This document shows, piece by piece, positions 40,455 through 50,432 of a stretch of 64,000 bases of DNA. The notes beneath the pieces were generated by a model that did not search any database, was not told where the DNA came from, and saw only the letters and a list, made by a program, of their open reading frames with translations. The stretch lies in the NCBI GenBank assembly GCA_013215385.1, contig JABSOY010000017.1, forward strand, positions 1 through 64,000, in the 5' to 3' direction. The position numbers were made by a program, and so were the translations under genes. This DNA comes from Colwellia sp. (lineage in GTDB: Bacteria > Pseudomonadota > Gammaproteobacteria > Enterobacterales > Alteromonadaceae). How positions within the stretch are numbered: the first letter of the stretch is position 1; the number at the start of each line of letters is the position of its first letter.

Positions 40455-43400
40455 TTAAGACGTTTTTTTAAATAACCATATGCGCATAATTGACAGTAAT
40501 TTATCAAGGTCTAACGGTTTAGTTAAATACTCTGACGCCCCTGCTTGCAAAGCGTTCTCTCTGTCTTCAGGCATCGTTTTCGCTGTTAAAGCTATAATAG
40601 GTATATTAGCGTAATTTTTCATTTTACGGATCTTTCTTGTTGCTTGATTACCATCCATTATCGGCATCATGGTATCCATTAAAATAAGCTCAAAATCATC
40701 TTGTTGTGCTAACAAGTCGATAGCTTCTTGTCCGTTATTGGCCATATCAACATCAAAGCCAATATCTATTAATTGTTTTGATAATGCGTAGGTATTGCGC
40801 ATATCATCATCAACCAGTAATATTTTTCGATCGGCTAACATGTTATTTTCATCATGCAATAAATGCATGTTGACTTTGTTTTTATTGCTATGAGATGGGT
40901 TGATGTCTCTTTCTATTTGATGCAAAAACAATGAAATATCGTCAAGTAAACGCTCTGCAGACCCCACACCTTTGATAACTATGGTGGCAGAATATTTATC
41001 CAATTGTGCTTGTTCTTGATCGGTTATTTCTTTACCGGTATAAATAATGACGGGCGGTAATACTCCGGCCTTTATTTTGTTTTTATTTTTATTAAGTTTA
41101 TCTAACAGTTCAATACCACTGATATCGGGTAAGCCTAAATCTAAAATAACACAGTCATATTTGCCCGTTAAAATAGCTTGGTAGCCATCTTCTCCGCTAG
41201 TAACACAATGAGTAAACAAACCAATGTTTTCTAATAAACGTCGAGTGGCTTTACTATGGTGTTTATTATCTTCAATGATCAGTATTTGTTTTATCTTAGC
41301 CTTCGCCATATTTTCAATATCAATCAATACTTGTTGTAATTGTTCACTACTAACGGGTTTTGTTTGTATGCCAATAGCCCCTTGAGACAACGCCTCGCTG
41401 CGGTCATCACTGTGAGCAGAAATTATTTCCACAGGGATATGACGAGTTTCATCATCGGCTTTTAACCGCTCTAGTACTTGATGACCATCAATATCCGGTA
41501 ACATAATATCAAGAATAACTCCTTGTGGTTGATAGTGTTTTGCCAGTTCAATGCCCGTTAAACCATCACCAGCGACCAAACATTTATAACCGCTTCTTCT
41601 CGCGTGGTCACGTAATATTTTGGCAAAAACCTCATCATCATCAACGACTAACAAGATTTTATCCCCAGCAGATATAGTTAAGCGATCATCGTCAATAAAG
41701 GTATTTATTAAGGGTTTGATCGCAGGAAGTGCATGCTGCGAGTCGGCAGAATTGTCCCTTGCGTTTGTTAACTTGCCAGCGCTTACTTTAATATCATGCT
41801 TTGTTATAGATTTATTGTCTGTGTTTAATGCTTTTACGCTGCTTCCTTGCTGTTCAATAGATAGTGGTAAATACAAACTAAAGCAACTTCCTTGACCTAA
41901 AGTACTACTGAGTTGAATTTCACCACCGAGTAAGTAACTTAATTCTCTAGCAATAGTTAACCCCAAGCCGGTGCCACCATATTTTCTACTGGTAGAGCCA
42001 TCTTCTTGTTGAAAGGCTTCAAATATCGCTTGCAGCTTATCTTCACTAATACCGACACCGGTATCGCTAACATGAATGACAAAACAATTATCATGGCTTA
42101 AGTTACTATTACGAAAAATAACGTTAGCTTCGGCTAAGCAGAAGTTTATGGTTACACCACCCATTTCGGTGAATTTAATCGCATTAGACACTAGGTTACG
42201 TAATATTTGCTCTAGTCGTTGGCTATCAGTATGAAAGCTGAGAGGTAATTTTTCATCAATAATAGTATCTAGACTGAGTTTTCTATTTTTTGCTAGTGGA
42301 GTAAAAAGCTGCATTAACCGGTCTTTTATCTCGGTAAAATTAATAGTTTCTATATGAATATTAAGTTTGCCTGCTTCTACTTTAGATAAATCAAGAATAT
42401 CGTTAATAAGTGCCAATAAGCTCTGACCGCCTTGATAGATTATCTGGGCATCTTCTACTTCGGTAGCATCTAGATGATTATTAGCATTGTCGGCAAGGGC
42501 TTTAGATAACAATAACAAACTATTAAGTGGTGTTCTTAACTCATGGCTCATATTAGCTAAAAATTCAGATTTATACTTACTTGCTAACGCCAGCTCTTCG
42601 GCCTTTATTTCCAACTCTTGCTTGGCTAATGATATTTTATCTTTTTGGTTTTGCAAATCGGCTTGACGTAGTTCTAATTCTTCATTTGAGACCTTAAGTT
42701 CTTCACTTTGTTGTTTTAACTCTTCTTCTGAGGCCTGTAATTCTTGTGTTTGTTGAGTTAAATTTTCATTGGCACTTTTTAACTCTTCTTGTTGAGTCTG
42801 TAATTCTTCCGACTGTTGCTGGGTTGCTAGTAATAATTGTTGAGTGCGTTGCTGATTAAAAATATTGTTGATCACCACCCCCAAATTTTGCGCTATCTGT
42901 ATAAGAATTCCTTGCTGTTCTTGACTAAATAACTCAAAGGAAGCTAATTCTATTACTGCCATTACTTTTTGTTCAAAGAGTACCGGCAACAACAGTAAAT
43001 TTAACGGTACTTGCTCGCCTAAAGCAGAGTTAATTTCAATATAATCACTAGGTACTTTAGTCAATAATATGACTTTTTTCTCTTTGGCACATTGCCCTAC
43101 TAAGCCTTCACCCACCGCTATTTCGGCTAAAATGTTTTTTCTTTCTCTAAAGGCATAACTACCCGCAAGTTTGAGCTTATTATCCTGATTAACGATATAG
43201 ATAACACCATGACCCGCATGGCTTAATTTCGCCAGATTGGCAATAATATCGTCACTCAGTTGGTTAATATCACTTGCACCTTGAGTAAGTTCATTCATTT
43301 TCGCTAACTGAGTTTTACGGGCGTTTTCTTTATTCAACTCATCGTTATTGGCTTTTAAGTCAGCCTCTGACTGTTTCTCTTTGGTGATATCTCTAATAAA

Positions 43401-44807
43401 ACCCGTGTAAATAGCCTTGCCGCTGGCGGTAGCTTTTACTTCACCAACAGAAAGGGCAATAGGGAAAGATGTGCCATCTTTTTTTAATGCCTGAACTTCA
43501 CGGCCACTGCCGATGATTTTCTTAATGCCAGAATTTTTATAGTTACCTAAATAACTGTCGTGTTCAGCTGTGTATGGCATAGGCATCAACATTTTAATAT
43601 TTTTACCGAGCAGCTCGTCTTGTTGATATTGAAACAGTTTTTGGGTAGCGTTGTTGCATGATAAAATACCCCCTTGTTCATCTATGGTTAAAATACCATC
43701 TGAACTTGTATTAACTATGCCATCATTAAGAGCCACCTTTTCAGCTAGAATAGCACTACGTTCTATAATTTTATTTTTCATGTTTTTTAAGGCATGGCCG
43801 AGTTTATCTTGTTCTCCCTGAGGAATTATATCTACAGAAAAATTCTCAGCGGCAATAGCCTCTGCTTGTGTTGAAGTTTGATTGAGCGTACTAACCAAGG
43901 CATTAATCGACTGGCCTAAATCACCAATTTCATCGTTAGAAGGTTGTGAAATGCTTTCGCTTAAATCGCCAACAGCAATTTTTTTTGCTAGATCATTTAA
44001 ACGGTTTACCGGTATGGTAATTTGTCGGATGATAACGATAGCACCAACAAGGGCTAGGAGTATGCCAAAGATAAGATAAAATAAGATTTGCTGTATGGCA
44101 GATTTTTCATGTTGATTGGCGGTAGTAAGTGACTGTTGAGTAAATGTTTCAATCTCTTCCAGCAGTTGTTCAACCACAAAATTCAAGGTATTTTCTTCTC
44201 GTTCTATTTTGGTAATCAGTTGCTCTAGTTCTTTTTCTTTTTCTTTTTCTTTTTCTTTTTCAAGAAGAATAACACTTTTGCCGCTGCTAACCTCTTCAAT
44301 AACAGCGTTAACTAGAAAAATTATCTTGATAGCATGTTCTTGATAAATAATATGCTGTTTATCTATTAAAAGAAGTTGCTCGAGGATATATTCAAACTCT
44401 TTTTTATCACTATTCGAATGAGCGAGTTCTATGTCTGCTTTGGCATCTTTTTCAGCAACTAGCAGCTCTTCTTTTACTTTAGCGCCATAAAGATAAAACT
44501 GCGCTTTACTATTAGCATATTCTTGCAGTGTTAAGGGAGAAAACTTTGTTTTACTGCCTAAACGTAACAGCCTTTCTAGATTAAGCGTTTGTTCTAACTG
44601 ATGAGTTTCAATCTTGGTGATTATTCTGATCAGCGGCATGTCAATTTCGGCAATTTCTTCTATTTCTATGCCAATCAATTTCATTTGATTTAATGCATAA
44701 AAACCTATTAGCAACATTAAGCTAATATTAACTAACGCATTGAGTAATAGCTTTTGCTTGAGAGTAAATCTCCGTTTATTTTCTGCTACTTGTTTGTTTA
44801 AACTCAT
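40455..44807 (-). CDS. Large hybrid sensor histidine kinase (4HB-type sensor, HAMP, PAS, GAF, HisKA, HATPase, three receivers)
   Basis: The 1450-residue product has membrane helices at about 15-35 and 239-262 with a periplasmic helical sensor between them. A HAMP domain (about 262-315), a PAS domain (about 358-480), a GAF domain (about 510-655) and a long Glu/Gln coiled coil (about 655-745) follow. The kinase core has phosphorylated His755 in MSHELRTPLN and an ATPase domain (NLVSNAIKF, DTGVGIS, GGTGLGL). Three receiver domains end the protein (VVDDDEV, IIEDNK, LVDDDMR). The sensor contains a KE-repeat. It lies upstream of cheR, cheB and a REC-kinase. The ATG is directly preceded by a 16-base palindrome where a ribosome site is expected. 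Confidence 0.9.
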   Translation of the reverse strand: MSLNKQVAENKRRFTLKQKLLLNALVNISLMLLIGFYALNQMKLIGIEIEEIAEIDMPLIRIITKIETHQLEQTLNLERLLRLGSKTKFSPLTLQEYANSKAQFYLYGAKVKEELLVAEKDAKADIELAHSNSDKKEFEYILEQLLLIDKQHIIYQEHAIKIIFLVNAVIEEVSSGKSVILLEKEKEKEKEKELEQLITKIEREENTLNFVVEQLLEEIETFTQQSLTTANQHEKSAIQQILFYLIFGILLALVGAIVIIRQITIPVNRLNDLAKKIAVGDLSESISQPSNDEIGDLGQSINALVSTLNQTSTQAEAIAAENFSVDIIPQGEQDKLGHALKNMKNKIIERSAILAEKVALNDGIVNTSSDGILTIDEQGGILSCNNATQKLFQYQQDELLGKNIKMLMPMPYTAEHDSYLGNYKNSGIKKIIGSGREVQALKKDGTSFPIALSVGEVKATASGKAIYTGFIRDITKEKQSEADLKANNDELNKENARKTQLAKMNELTQGASDINQLSDDIIANLAKLSHAGHGVIYIVNQDNKLKLAGSYAFRERKNILAEIAVGEGLVGQCAKEKKVILLTKVPSDYIEINSALGEQVPLNLLLLPVLFEQKVMAVIELASFELFSQEQQGILIQIAQNLGVVINNIFNQQRTQQLLLATQQQSEELQTQQEELKSANENLTQQTQELQASEEELKQQSEELKVSNEELELRQADLQNQKDKISLAKQELEIKAEELALASKYKSEFLANMSHELRTPLNSLLLLSKALADNANNHLDATEVEDAQIIYQGGQSLLALINDILDLSKVEAGKLNIHIETINFTEIKDRLMQLFTPLAKNRKLSLDTIIDEKLPLSFHTDSQRLEQILRNLVSNAIKFTEMGGVTINFCLAEANVIFRNSNLSHDNCFVIHVSDTGVGISEDKLQAIFEAFQQEDGSTSRKYGGTGLGLTIARELSYLLGGEIQLSSTLGQGSCFSLYLPLSIEQQGSSVKALNTDNKSITKHDIKVSAGKLTNARDNSADSQHALPAIKPLINTFIDDDRLTISAGDKILLVVDDDEVFAKILRDHARRSGYKCLVAGDGLTGIELAKHYQPQGVILDIMLPDIDGHQVLERLKADDETRHIPVEIISAHSDDRSEALSQGAIGIQTKPVSSEQLQQVLIDIENMAKAKIKQILIIEDNKHHSKATRRLLENIGLFTHCVTSGEDGYQAILTGKYDCVILDLGLPDISGIELLDKLNKNKNKIKAGVLPPVIIYTGKEITDQEQAQLDKYSATIVIKGVGSAERLLDDISLFLHQIERDINPSHSNKNKVNMHLLHDENNMLADRKILLVDDDMRNTYALSKQLIDIGFDVDMANNGQEAIDLLAQQDDFELILMDTMMPIMDGNQATRKIRKMKNYANIPIIALTAKTMPEDRENALQAGASEYLTKPLDLDKLLSIMRIWLFKKTS
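44231..44261. repeat. Hexanucleotide microsatellite (five CTTTTT units)
   Basis: The repeat lies inside the kinase gene and codes on the minus strand for an alternating KEKEKEKEKEKE run in the periplasmic sensor helix. A six-base unit keeps the reading frame, so slippage would only lengthen or shorten the charged run by two residues per unit. Confidence 0.9.
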
Positions 44808-44822
44808 AAAGCGGCCGCTTTA
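44807..44822. promoter_or_regulatory. 16-base perfect palindrome abutting the start of the hybrid kinase gene
   Basis: TAAAGCGGCCGCTTTA includes the GCGGCCGC core, rare in AT-rich DNA. On the minus strand its last A is the first base of the ATG. There is no other ribosome site visible, so initiation may depend on the palindrome being open. It could be an operator or a translational control site. Confidence 0.45.
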
Positions 44823-45262
44823 GTTTATTTATTATTTATCAAGCATAGTAAATAATAGTAAAAAACCTAGTTTCCCCCCTTATTTAGACCTTACTCATTT
44901 ATTTATTTTAAAATAAATTTTATCACCCTGACAGTAGAAAAATAACCGCTCTTAAAAGAAGAGAAGCTTGATAAAAACGATTGAACTGAGTGATTAAAAT
45001 GATTGTCATGACAAATAAACCAAGACCAAATGCTTTAACTAAAAACGTTTCGATTCTTACTGGTCTTGATTCTGTCCTCAGCAGTAATTTCAATATTGAG
45101 AACGATAGCTAAACTCGGTGTTTTTTCTTGTAATAGTGGACGTTCCTCTAGTCATTGTGCGGCATTGCACGTAACCAAACTGCTAATGTGTAGGAATATT
45201 CTTAGATAGGTATTTTATTTTTTGGATGAAAATTAACAATTGACTGCGTCATTTAACATTTG
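44823..45262. other. Intergenic stretch upstream of the kinase gene
   Basis: About 440 bases. A 37-codon frame at 44999-45112 (starts MIVMTNKPRPNALTKN) has no clear ribosome site or match. GTGGACGTTCC and GTGCGGCATTGCACG near 45140-45170 may be remains of the lost integrative element. No firm feature. Confidence 0.4.
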
Positions 45263-45445
45263 TCATAATTCTGTTATCTTCTCACGCGCTTCTTTCAAAG
45301 CAATATCAGGATATCTTCCTAAAGCTTTACCAGTTGCTTTATTTTGATATCTATCACGATACTGAAAAGTTAATCTAGCATGGACAGAGATTCGAATACT
45401 TAGACCATCACAGTCAGTATTATTCGCGCGATATAATAACCCCAC
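45263..45445 (-). pseudogene. Tyrosine integrase fragment (arm-binding domain), left end of probable island
   Basis: The minus-strand frame reads DGLSIRISVHARLTFQY, RYQNKATGKALGRYPDIALKEAREK and a stop. This fits the DUF4102-type N-terminal domain of phage/island integrases (..DG.GL.L.V...G.K.W.Y.YR..GK...LGRYPDISL.EAR). No catalytic domain follows. It begins about 20 bases from the RadA-type gene on the opposite strand. A second such fragment lies at 54.5-54.7 kb, in the same orientation. Confidence 0.65.
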
Positions 45446-45466
45446 AAATAAATTATTAAGAATATT

Positions 45467-46843
45467 ATGGCAAAAGATAAAACAAGTTATGTTTGCACTG
45501 AGTGTGGTGAAAATCATCCTCGATGGTTAGGTCAATGTTCAAGTTGCTCAGCTTGGAATAGCATCACAGAGTTTAAAGAATCCAAGGTAATAACGCAGCG
45601 CACACCAAGTAAAAGTGCTCACAGAGGTTACTCTAAGCAAGATGCGAAAATATGTAAATTGAGTGAAGTATCTGATATGGATTTAACTCGATTTGACACC
45701 GGTAGTTCTGAATTTAATAGAGTTTTGGGGGGCGGTATTGTTGAGGGGTCGGTTATTCTTGTAGCGGGTGATCCTGGTGCTGGTAAAAGTACATTGTTGT
45801 TAAAAACATGTGCTCATTTAAGTCAAATCGGTAAATCTTTATATACATCAGGTGAAGAGTCTAAAGGTCAAGTAAGAGACCGAGGCTTAAGATTACAAGC
45901 AGATATTTCTAAAATTGACATAATGAACTCCGGTGACGTTGAGCTTATCTGCGATGTAATGGTCACCGATGGTTATAAATTTCTAGTGGTTGATTCTATC
46001 CAAACTGCATTTATTAGTTCACTGCCAAATTCTCCAGGTGGTGTTACTCAAGTTAAAGAGTCAGCTGCTATGTTAAATAGGCTAGCGAAAGAGCATGGTG
46101 TTACCGTTATATTAGTTTGTCATGTTTCTAAATCTGGAGATATGGCAGGGCCGAGGGTACTTGAGCACATTGGCGATTGCATGTGTAAAATAGAACCCGA
46201 AGCCGACAGTAAATACCGAACACTAAGAACCTCTAAAAATCGATTTGGTGACACAACAGAAATAGCTACTTTTGCAATGACCGCCAAAGGTATGCAAGAT
46301 GTTGTAAACCCGTCAGCCATTTTTTTAGATAAAGATGGTGCTGAATCAAGTGGCAATATGGCCTACGCATCAAACGATACCGGCAGAACCTTATTAATCA
46401 ATATTCAATCACTGGTAACTGAGTCTCAAGCTGAGAACCCTATTAGGGGTGGGGTAGGTTTTGATTATAAACGTATGCAAATGCTTTTAGCCATATTGAG
46501 AAGCCGGATGGGAGTGAATATTGGTGGTAATGATATTTACGTGAACGTTGTTTCAGGGGTAAATTTAACTAAAGATGTCGGCTCTGACCTGCCTTTGATC
46601 CTCGCAATGATATCATCATCGAGAGAACATAAATTTTCGGTCAATACTATCGCGTTTGGAGAAATAGGTTTAGACGGCAGTATTAGGCCAGTGCCTTCAG
46701 GTGAAGAGCGTGTCAAAGAGGCTATTCGCAATGACTTTAAAGTAATAATATTACCCAAACGAAATTACAATAAACGATTAGAAACTGAAGGGGTTACCTT
46801 GATACCGGTATCACATGTCAAAGATGTGCTAGAAATTTTCTGA
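45467..46843 (+). CDS. radA: RadA/Sms-type recombination ATPase, divergent copy
   Basis: The 458-residue product has the full RadA plan: an N-terminal zinc ribbon (Cys10, Cys13, Cys24, Cys27), Walker A GDPGAGKST at 101-109, a KNRFG motif at 257-261 and a C-terminal Lon-like domain from about 275. RadA is a hexameric helicase for branch migration in homologous recombination. The sequence differs from typical gammaproteobacterial RadA at many normally fixed places (HVSKSGDMAGPRVLEHIGD in place of HVTKEG.IAGPK.LEHMVD). It lies next to an integrase remnant and alone rather than beside serB, so I consider it a horizontally acquired paralogue. A hairpin closes the gene. Confidence 0.88.
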   Translation: MAKDKTSYVCTECGENHPRWLGQCSSCSAWNSITEFKESKVITQRTPSKSAHRGYSKQDAKICKLSEVSDMDLTRFDTGSSEFNRVLGGGIVEGSVILVAGDPGAGKSTLLLKTCAHLSQIGKSLYTSGEESKGQVRDRGLRLQADISKIDIMNSGDVELICDVMVTDGYKFLVVDSIQTAFISSLPNSPGGVTQVKESAAMLNRLAKEHGVTVILVCHVSKSGDMAGPRVLEHIGDCMCKIEPEADSKYRTLRTSKNRFGDTTEIATFAMTAKGMQDVVNPSAIFLDKDGAESSGNMAYASNDTGRTLLINIQSLVTESQAENPIRGGVGFDYKRMQMLLAILRSRMGVNIGGNDIYVNVVSGVNLTKDVGSDLPLILAMISSSREHKFSVNTIAFGEIGLDGSIRPVPSGEERVKEAIRNDFKVIILPKRNYNKRLETEGVTLIPVSHVKDVLEIF

Positions 46844-46923
46844 CATCGCCCCATTATATGCTAAAAATACGGCTAGATTAAGATAATGAATACTTAGATA
46901 AAAACTTAGATAAAAACTAAAGA

Positions 46924-46958
46924 TGAGCAAGCTAATTCAACAATAAATTAGCTTGTTC
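46924..46958 (+). terminator. Strong hairpin after the radA-type gene, possible terminator
   Basis: GAGCAAGCTAATT pairs with AATTAGCTTGTTC (13 pairs, one G-T) around a short loop. There is no T run after it on either strand, so it could end or stabilise transcripts but is not a classical terminator. Confidence 0.5.
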
Positions 46959-47068
46959 ACCTGAGATTTGTTACTGAACGCAAATACTGCGCATTTAGTT
47001 AATGGTGATTTTTAACCGCAATTTCTTTACAGCTTATTTATTGCTTTGCCTTTCTCAGTATTCTTGTT

Positions 47069-49984
47069 TTATGTCACCAATTCTGGCCAGTTTATTTTTG
47101 AATCATCAATACCATTCTTGCAACTCATGGGTTCATTGCCTTTATAGTTTCTACATCCCCAAAACTCGCCATTTTTACTAGAACGTAGCACCATTTCAGC
47201 ATTACATTTTCCACAAGTCGGAATGACACTTTTACATGCGTCATTCAAGCAAAGCTTAAAACCAGGGTGGCGTTTTCGCGTCATTGGGCTTTGACAGCTA
47301 GCACAAGATTTTTCTTTATGCTCGCAGCGAGGAAAATGTGAACATGAATAAAAATCGCCAAAACGACTGGTTCGTTTTTTTAAGATGCCTGTTTCACAAA
47401 CTAAACAATTTATCTCATTGATAAATGATTGACTGGCAGTTCTGTCAAATTCATCAAGTTCTATTTTATGTTCGTCCACAAGCTCTTTAACAAAACAGCT
47501 GGCATCACTCATATCTGCAATAACATAAACTCTATCTTTAGCTCTGGTTAGGGCAACATAAAATAATCGCCGTTCTTCGGCATAAGCAAAGGCTTCTTTT
47601 TTAGCCAGTAACGCATCAACCAGAGCTGGGGTTACTTTTTCAGAAGGGAAACCATGAGCGCCTTTTTTGAGCCCGAGAATGATGACATAATCGGCTTCCT
47701 TGCCTTTAGAGGCATGAAAAGACTGAGATTCAATGGTTAATAACGGGTATTGATTATTTAATCGATTGAGATCTATTCTTCCCGGCAATTGAAACCAAAA
47801 ACGTGCTAATAAATAAACACTCACTGGCTTACACGTTTTAGCTGAAATAGCAGCTAAAACATCGTCAATTGCCCCATTGGCCATTTCATCAACAATACCT
47901 TTGTTTGAAGAATTAAATGCACCACTCTCTCGTTTAAGCAGTGAAATCGCAGGTGCTTTAACTTGTTTCAAAGAGTTAATCGTTTTATTAATTTGTGCAG
48001 GATTTTTACTAATGAAGTCTGTTGCCACCTTGCCAATTTGGTTATTAAATCGAAAGGTTTGGTCTAAGGTTGATTGAGTGGTTGCGCCAAAGTAACTAGC
48101 AAAGCCAGTGGTTAGAGTAACATCAGCGCCACTAAAGCGATAAATAGCCTGCCAATCATCACCCACCGAAAAAACTGAACAGGCTTTATTATTATCACGT
48201 AACGCTTTGACTAAACGCGCGCGTGGCTCTGATATATCTTGAAATTCATCCACCATGATATAACGCCAAGGAGAATTAAATTTACCCGCTTGCACATACG
48301 CTAACGCTTTATTAATCATATCTTCAAAATCAATTTCAGCGTGACATTTTAAGTGTTCTTCATAAGCGATTAAAATGGGCTTGAGCAAGGCTAAAGCTTT
48401 TGCCGTTTGCTTTGGATCAGAAGAATGGTTGATCACCTTATTTTCTAAAGAACTATCTAAACAAGCGGCTTTATAAAGACCCACTAGCTGACAAAATAGT
48501 TGGGCCAGTACTGTTATGCGTCCGCTTTCTTTTAAACTTTCGAGTATCGCTTCATCTGGCAGTAATTCAACTGCAATTTGTTGAGTATTAAAAAATGCTT
48601 CTAACGCGCTAATTAACTGCCCTTTTTTATGCTGAGCATAGGTAAACTCAAGACAATGAGTACTAAATTTCTTGTGTGTATCTCGCTTCCACTGGATAGA
48701 CGTGTGGTAGTCATTTTTATTTATATAAGGTGCTGTATTGCCGTTCTCATCTATCCCGTAATATTCAATATAAACATTAAGTTCAGGCAGAAAGAAGTCA
48801 GGTTGATATTGTCTGCGCTCTATTGTTTTCACATCATGAACATAACTAGCCTCATACTGATATTCAATACCGTGGTTAAATAACCAATTGGCAATATAGA
48901 GTTCACCAAAACTTTTAACCTTATCGCCTTTTAAACTACGAATATCATTATCGGTTAAATATTGGTAATACTCACCTAGGCTTTTAAAATCAAAATCGTT
49001 GCGCTCAACGTAATAATATTTGCTGAAATACTCAATAATAAGCTGACGATATGGGGCCTGCTCTTGAATTAACGTTTCAAAATACGTTTGTATCCACTTA
49101 GCTTTTGCTTTTTCATCTGCGGCGAATACCGACAAGCGAGGCTTGCCGCCCTCAACTTGAGCAATAATATTAAGACCTAAACGATGAAAAGTAGTCGCAC
49201 TAATTTTATCCGTTGATAACTTGTCTTTTATTCTGACATCCATTTCATCAGCGGCTTTTCGGCCATAAGCTAATAATAAAATGTCACTATGCTGAGCTTG
49301 TTGGCTGTTAAGTAAATAACCTGCTCGCCCAACCATCACACTGGTTTTCCCTGTTCCAGCGCCAGCTAACAACAAGTTATTATCGTTATCGATAATACAG
49401 GCGCGCCGTTGTCGTAATGTTAACGGGTTAGACTCAACATTATCAAAAAAGGTTTGATGGGCTTGAAGCTGTTGCTTGATATAACGTTCACGACAATCGT
49501 CAATACTCTGCTCTTGCCAGTGATGATAATTCGAAAGCAATTGCAGATTTTTAGCCACCATGGGGTGTGCTTGGCTTGTGTTAATCCAAGGAGTCCAACG
49601 TTTAAGCTCTTTATTGACTAATGACTTAATAACATCAATATTTGACTGTCGTAAATAGCGAGTGGTGCTGACTTTTTTGATGGTCGTTAATAACACTTCA
49701 ACTGGCTTAATGTTGGCTGATGCCCAAAGTCTCTCGCACTGACTCTTATGCTCATGCTTAGCCCGGAAAGCTAGCATGCTATAAACGTAGTTATTATCTG
49801 CCGTTTTCAATGTCACTATTTGCCCAAAAAAGCTGATATGAAACATTGGCGGTATTATAAGTTCTTGCCATTTAATTTGGGTTAAGGTGTTTTCAACATC
49901 AACAGATAAGCCGGCCTCATTAAACTTAATTTTAGTAGTTTTACCAATAACGCGACCAAAAACACTTGAAGATATACATTTCAT
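47069..49984 (-). CDS. helD: HelD-type (helicase IV) superfamily 1 helicase with C-terminal zinc ribbons
   Basis: The 971-residue product has Walker A AGAGTGKT at 207-214, and later UvrD-type motifs (MVDEFQDISEPR, SVGDDWQAIYRFSGAD, FHASKGKEADYVII, YVALTRAKDRVYV). Between motif Ia and the later motifs it carries the nuclease-like segment typical of HelD (RRQYQPDFFLPELNVYIEYY). The last about 130 residues hold three topoisomerase-type zinc ribbons with Cys pairs (CLVCETG, CASCQSP, CGKCNAE), which makes the protein about 290 residues longer than E. coli HelD (about 680). It acts in 3'-5' unwinding in repair or recombination. It sits between the RadA-type gene and the KAP gene, so it may be part of the island or of the old chromosome. 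Confidence 0.87.
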   Translation of the reverse strand: MKCISSSVFGRVIGKTTKIKFNEAGLSVDVENTLTQIKWQELIIPPMFHISFFGQIVTLKTADNNYVYSMLAFRAKHEHKSQCERLWASANIKPVEVLLTTIKKVSTTRYLRQSNIDVIKSLVNKELKRWTPWINTSQAHPMVAKNLQLLSNYHHWQEQSIDDCRERYIKQQLQAHQTFFDNVESNPLTLRQRRACIIDNDNNLLLAGAGTGKTSVMVGRAGYLLNSQQAQHSDILLLAYGRKAADEMDVRIKDKLSTDKISATTFHRLGLNIIAQVEGGKPRLSVFAADEKAKAKWIQTYFETLIQEQAPYRQLIIEYFSKYYYVERNDFDFKSLGEYYQYLTDNDIRSLKGDKVKSFGELYIANWLFNHGIEYQYEASYVHDVKTIERRQYQPDFFLPELNVYIEYYGIDENGNTAPYINKNDYHTSIQWKRDTHKKFSTHCLEFTYAQHKKGQLISALEAFFNTQQIAVELLPDEAILESLKESGRITVLAQLFCQLVGLYKAACLDSSLENKVINHSSDPKQTAKALALLKPILIAYEEHLKCHAEIDFEDMINKALAYVQAGKFNSPWRYIMVDEFQDISEPRARLVKALRDNNKACSVFSVGDDWQAIYRFSGADVTLTTGFASYFGATTQSTLDQTFRFNNQIGKVATDFISKNPAQINKTINSLKQVKAPAISLLKRESGAFNSSNKGIVDEMANGAIDDVLAAISAKTCKPVSVYLLARFWFQLPGRIDLNRLNNQYPLLTIESQSFHASKGKEADYVIILGLKKGAHGFPSEKVTPALVDALLAKKEAFAYAEERRLFYVALTRAKDRVYVIADMSDASCFVKELVDEHKIELDEFDRTASQSFINEINCLVCETGILKKRTSRFGDFYSCSHFPRCEHKEKSCASCQSPMTRKRHPGFKLCLNDACKSVIPTCGKCNAEMVLRSSKNGEFWGCRNYKGNEPMSCKNGIDDSKINWPELVT

Positions 49985-50432
49985 TTACAGCACAAACCCG
50001 AATATAGAAAAATGAGACTTACCCTAAGTGGTAATTCTATCATTAGTGTTATGGTAATTCCCCCACTACAGCAGTCCAATTTTTCCACACGAGATTAGCG
50101 TTATCAATAAAACGAGCTAAGTAAAATTTATTAGGCACAGTTGATATTTATCATGATTGAACGGCTCAATAACCATGCAATAGACCTTGCCTTAAGATGT
50201 TGATTGAGATCTATTTTTATTCCTTGTTGCTTTAGCTATAAAACATAGAGTTAAACAACAAAGCCATGAATCCTCCTATGAGCATCATCGAACAACCTAG
50301 TACTTTGTGGCACGTTAATGAAAAGTCATTGAACTTCGCGGACTATCGACAAAAATTTTAATTGAATTTAACTATTCAATTAAAAAATATATACTTAGGC
50401 TTATAAAAAAATAAATACAAAGGAATTGTACT
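49985..50432. other. Intergenic stretch upstream of the macro-like/KAP gene
   Basis: About 450 bases with no clear gene. A 31-codon frame at 50266-50361 (ends WHVNEKSLNFADYRQKF) has no ribosome site. Overlapping inverted AATTGAATTT/AACTATTCAATT repeats near 50360-50385 and the AAAGGAA at about 50419 belong to the KAP gene's promoter and ribosome site. Confidence 0.45.

Noticed and set aside
44999-45112. 37-codon frame MIVMTNKPRPNALTKN...
   Set aside because: No clear ribosome site, no family match and no neighbouring gene on its strand. Could be a remnant of the island edge.
50266-50361. 31-codon frame ending in WHVNEKSLNFADYRQKF
   Set aside because: It looks somewhat protein-like, but the start lacks a ribosome site and I could not match it. 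Possibly the end of a lost gene.
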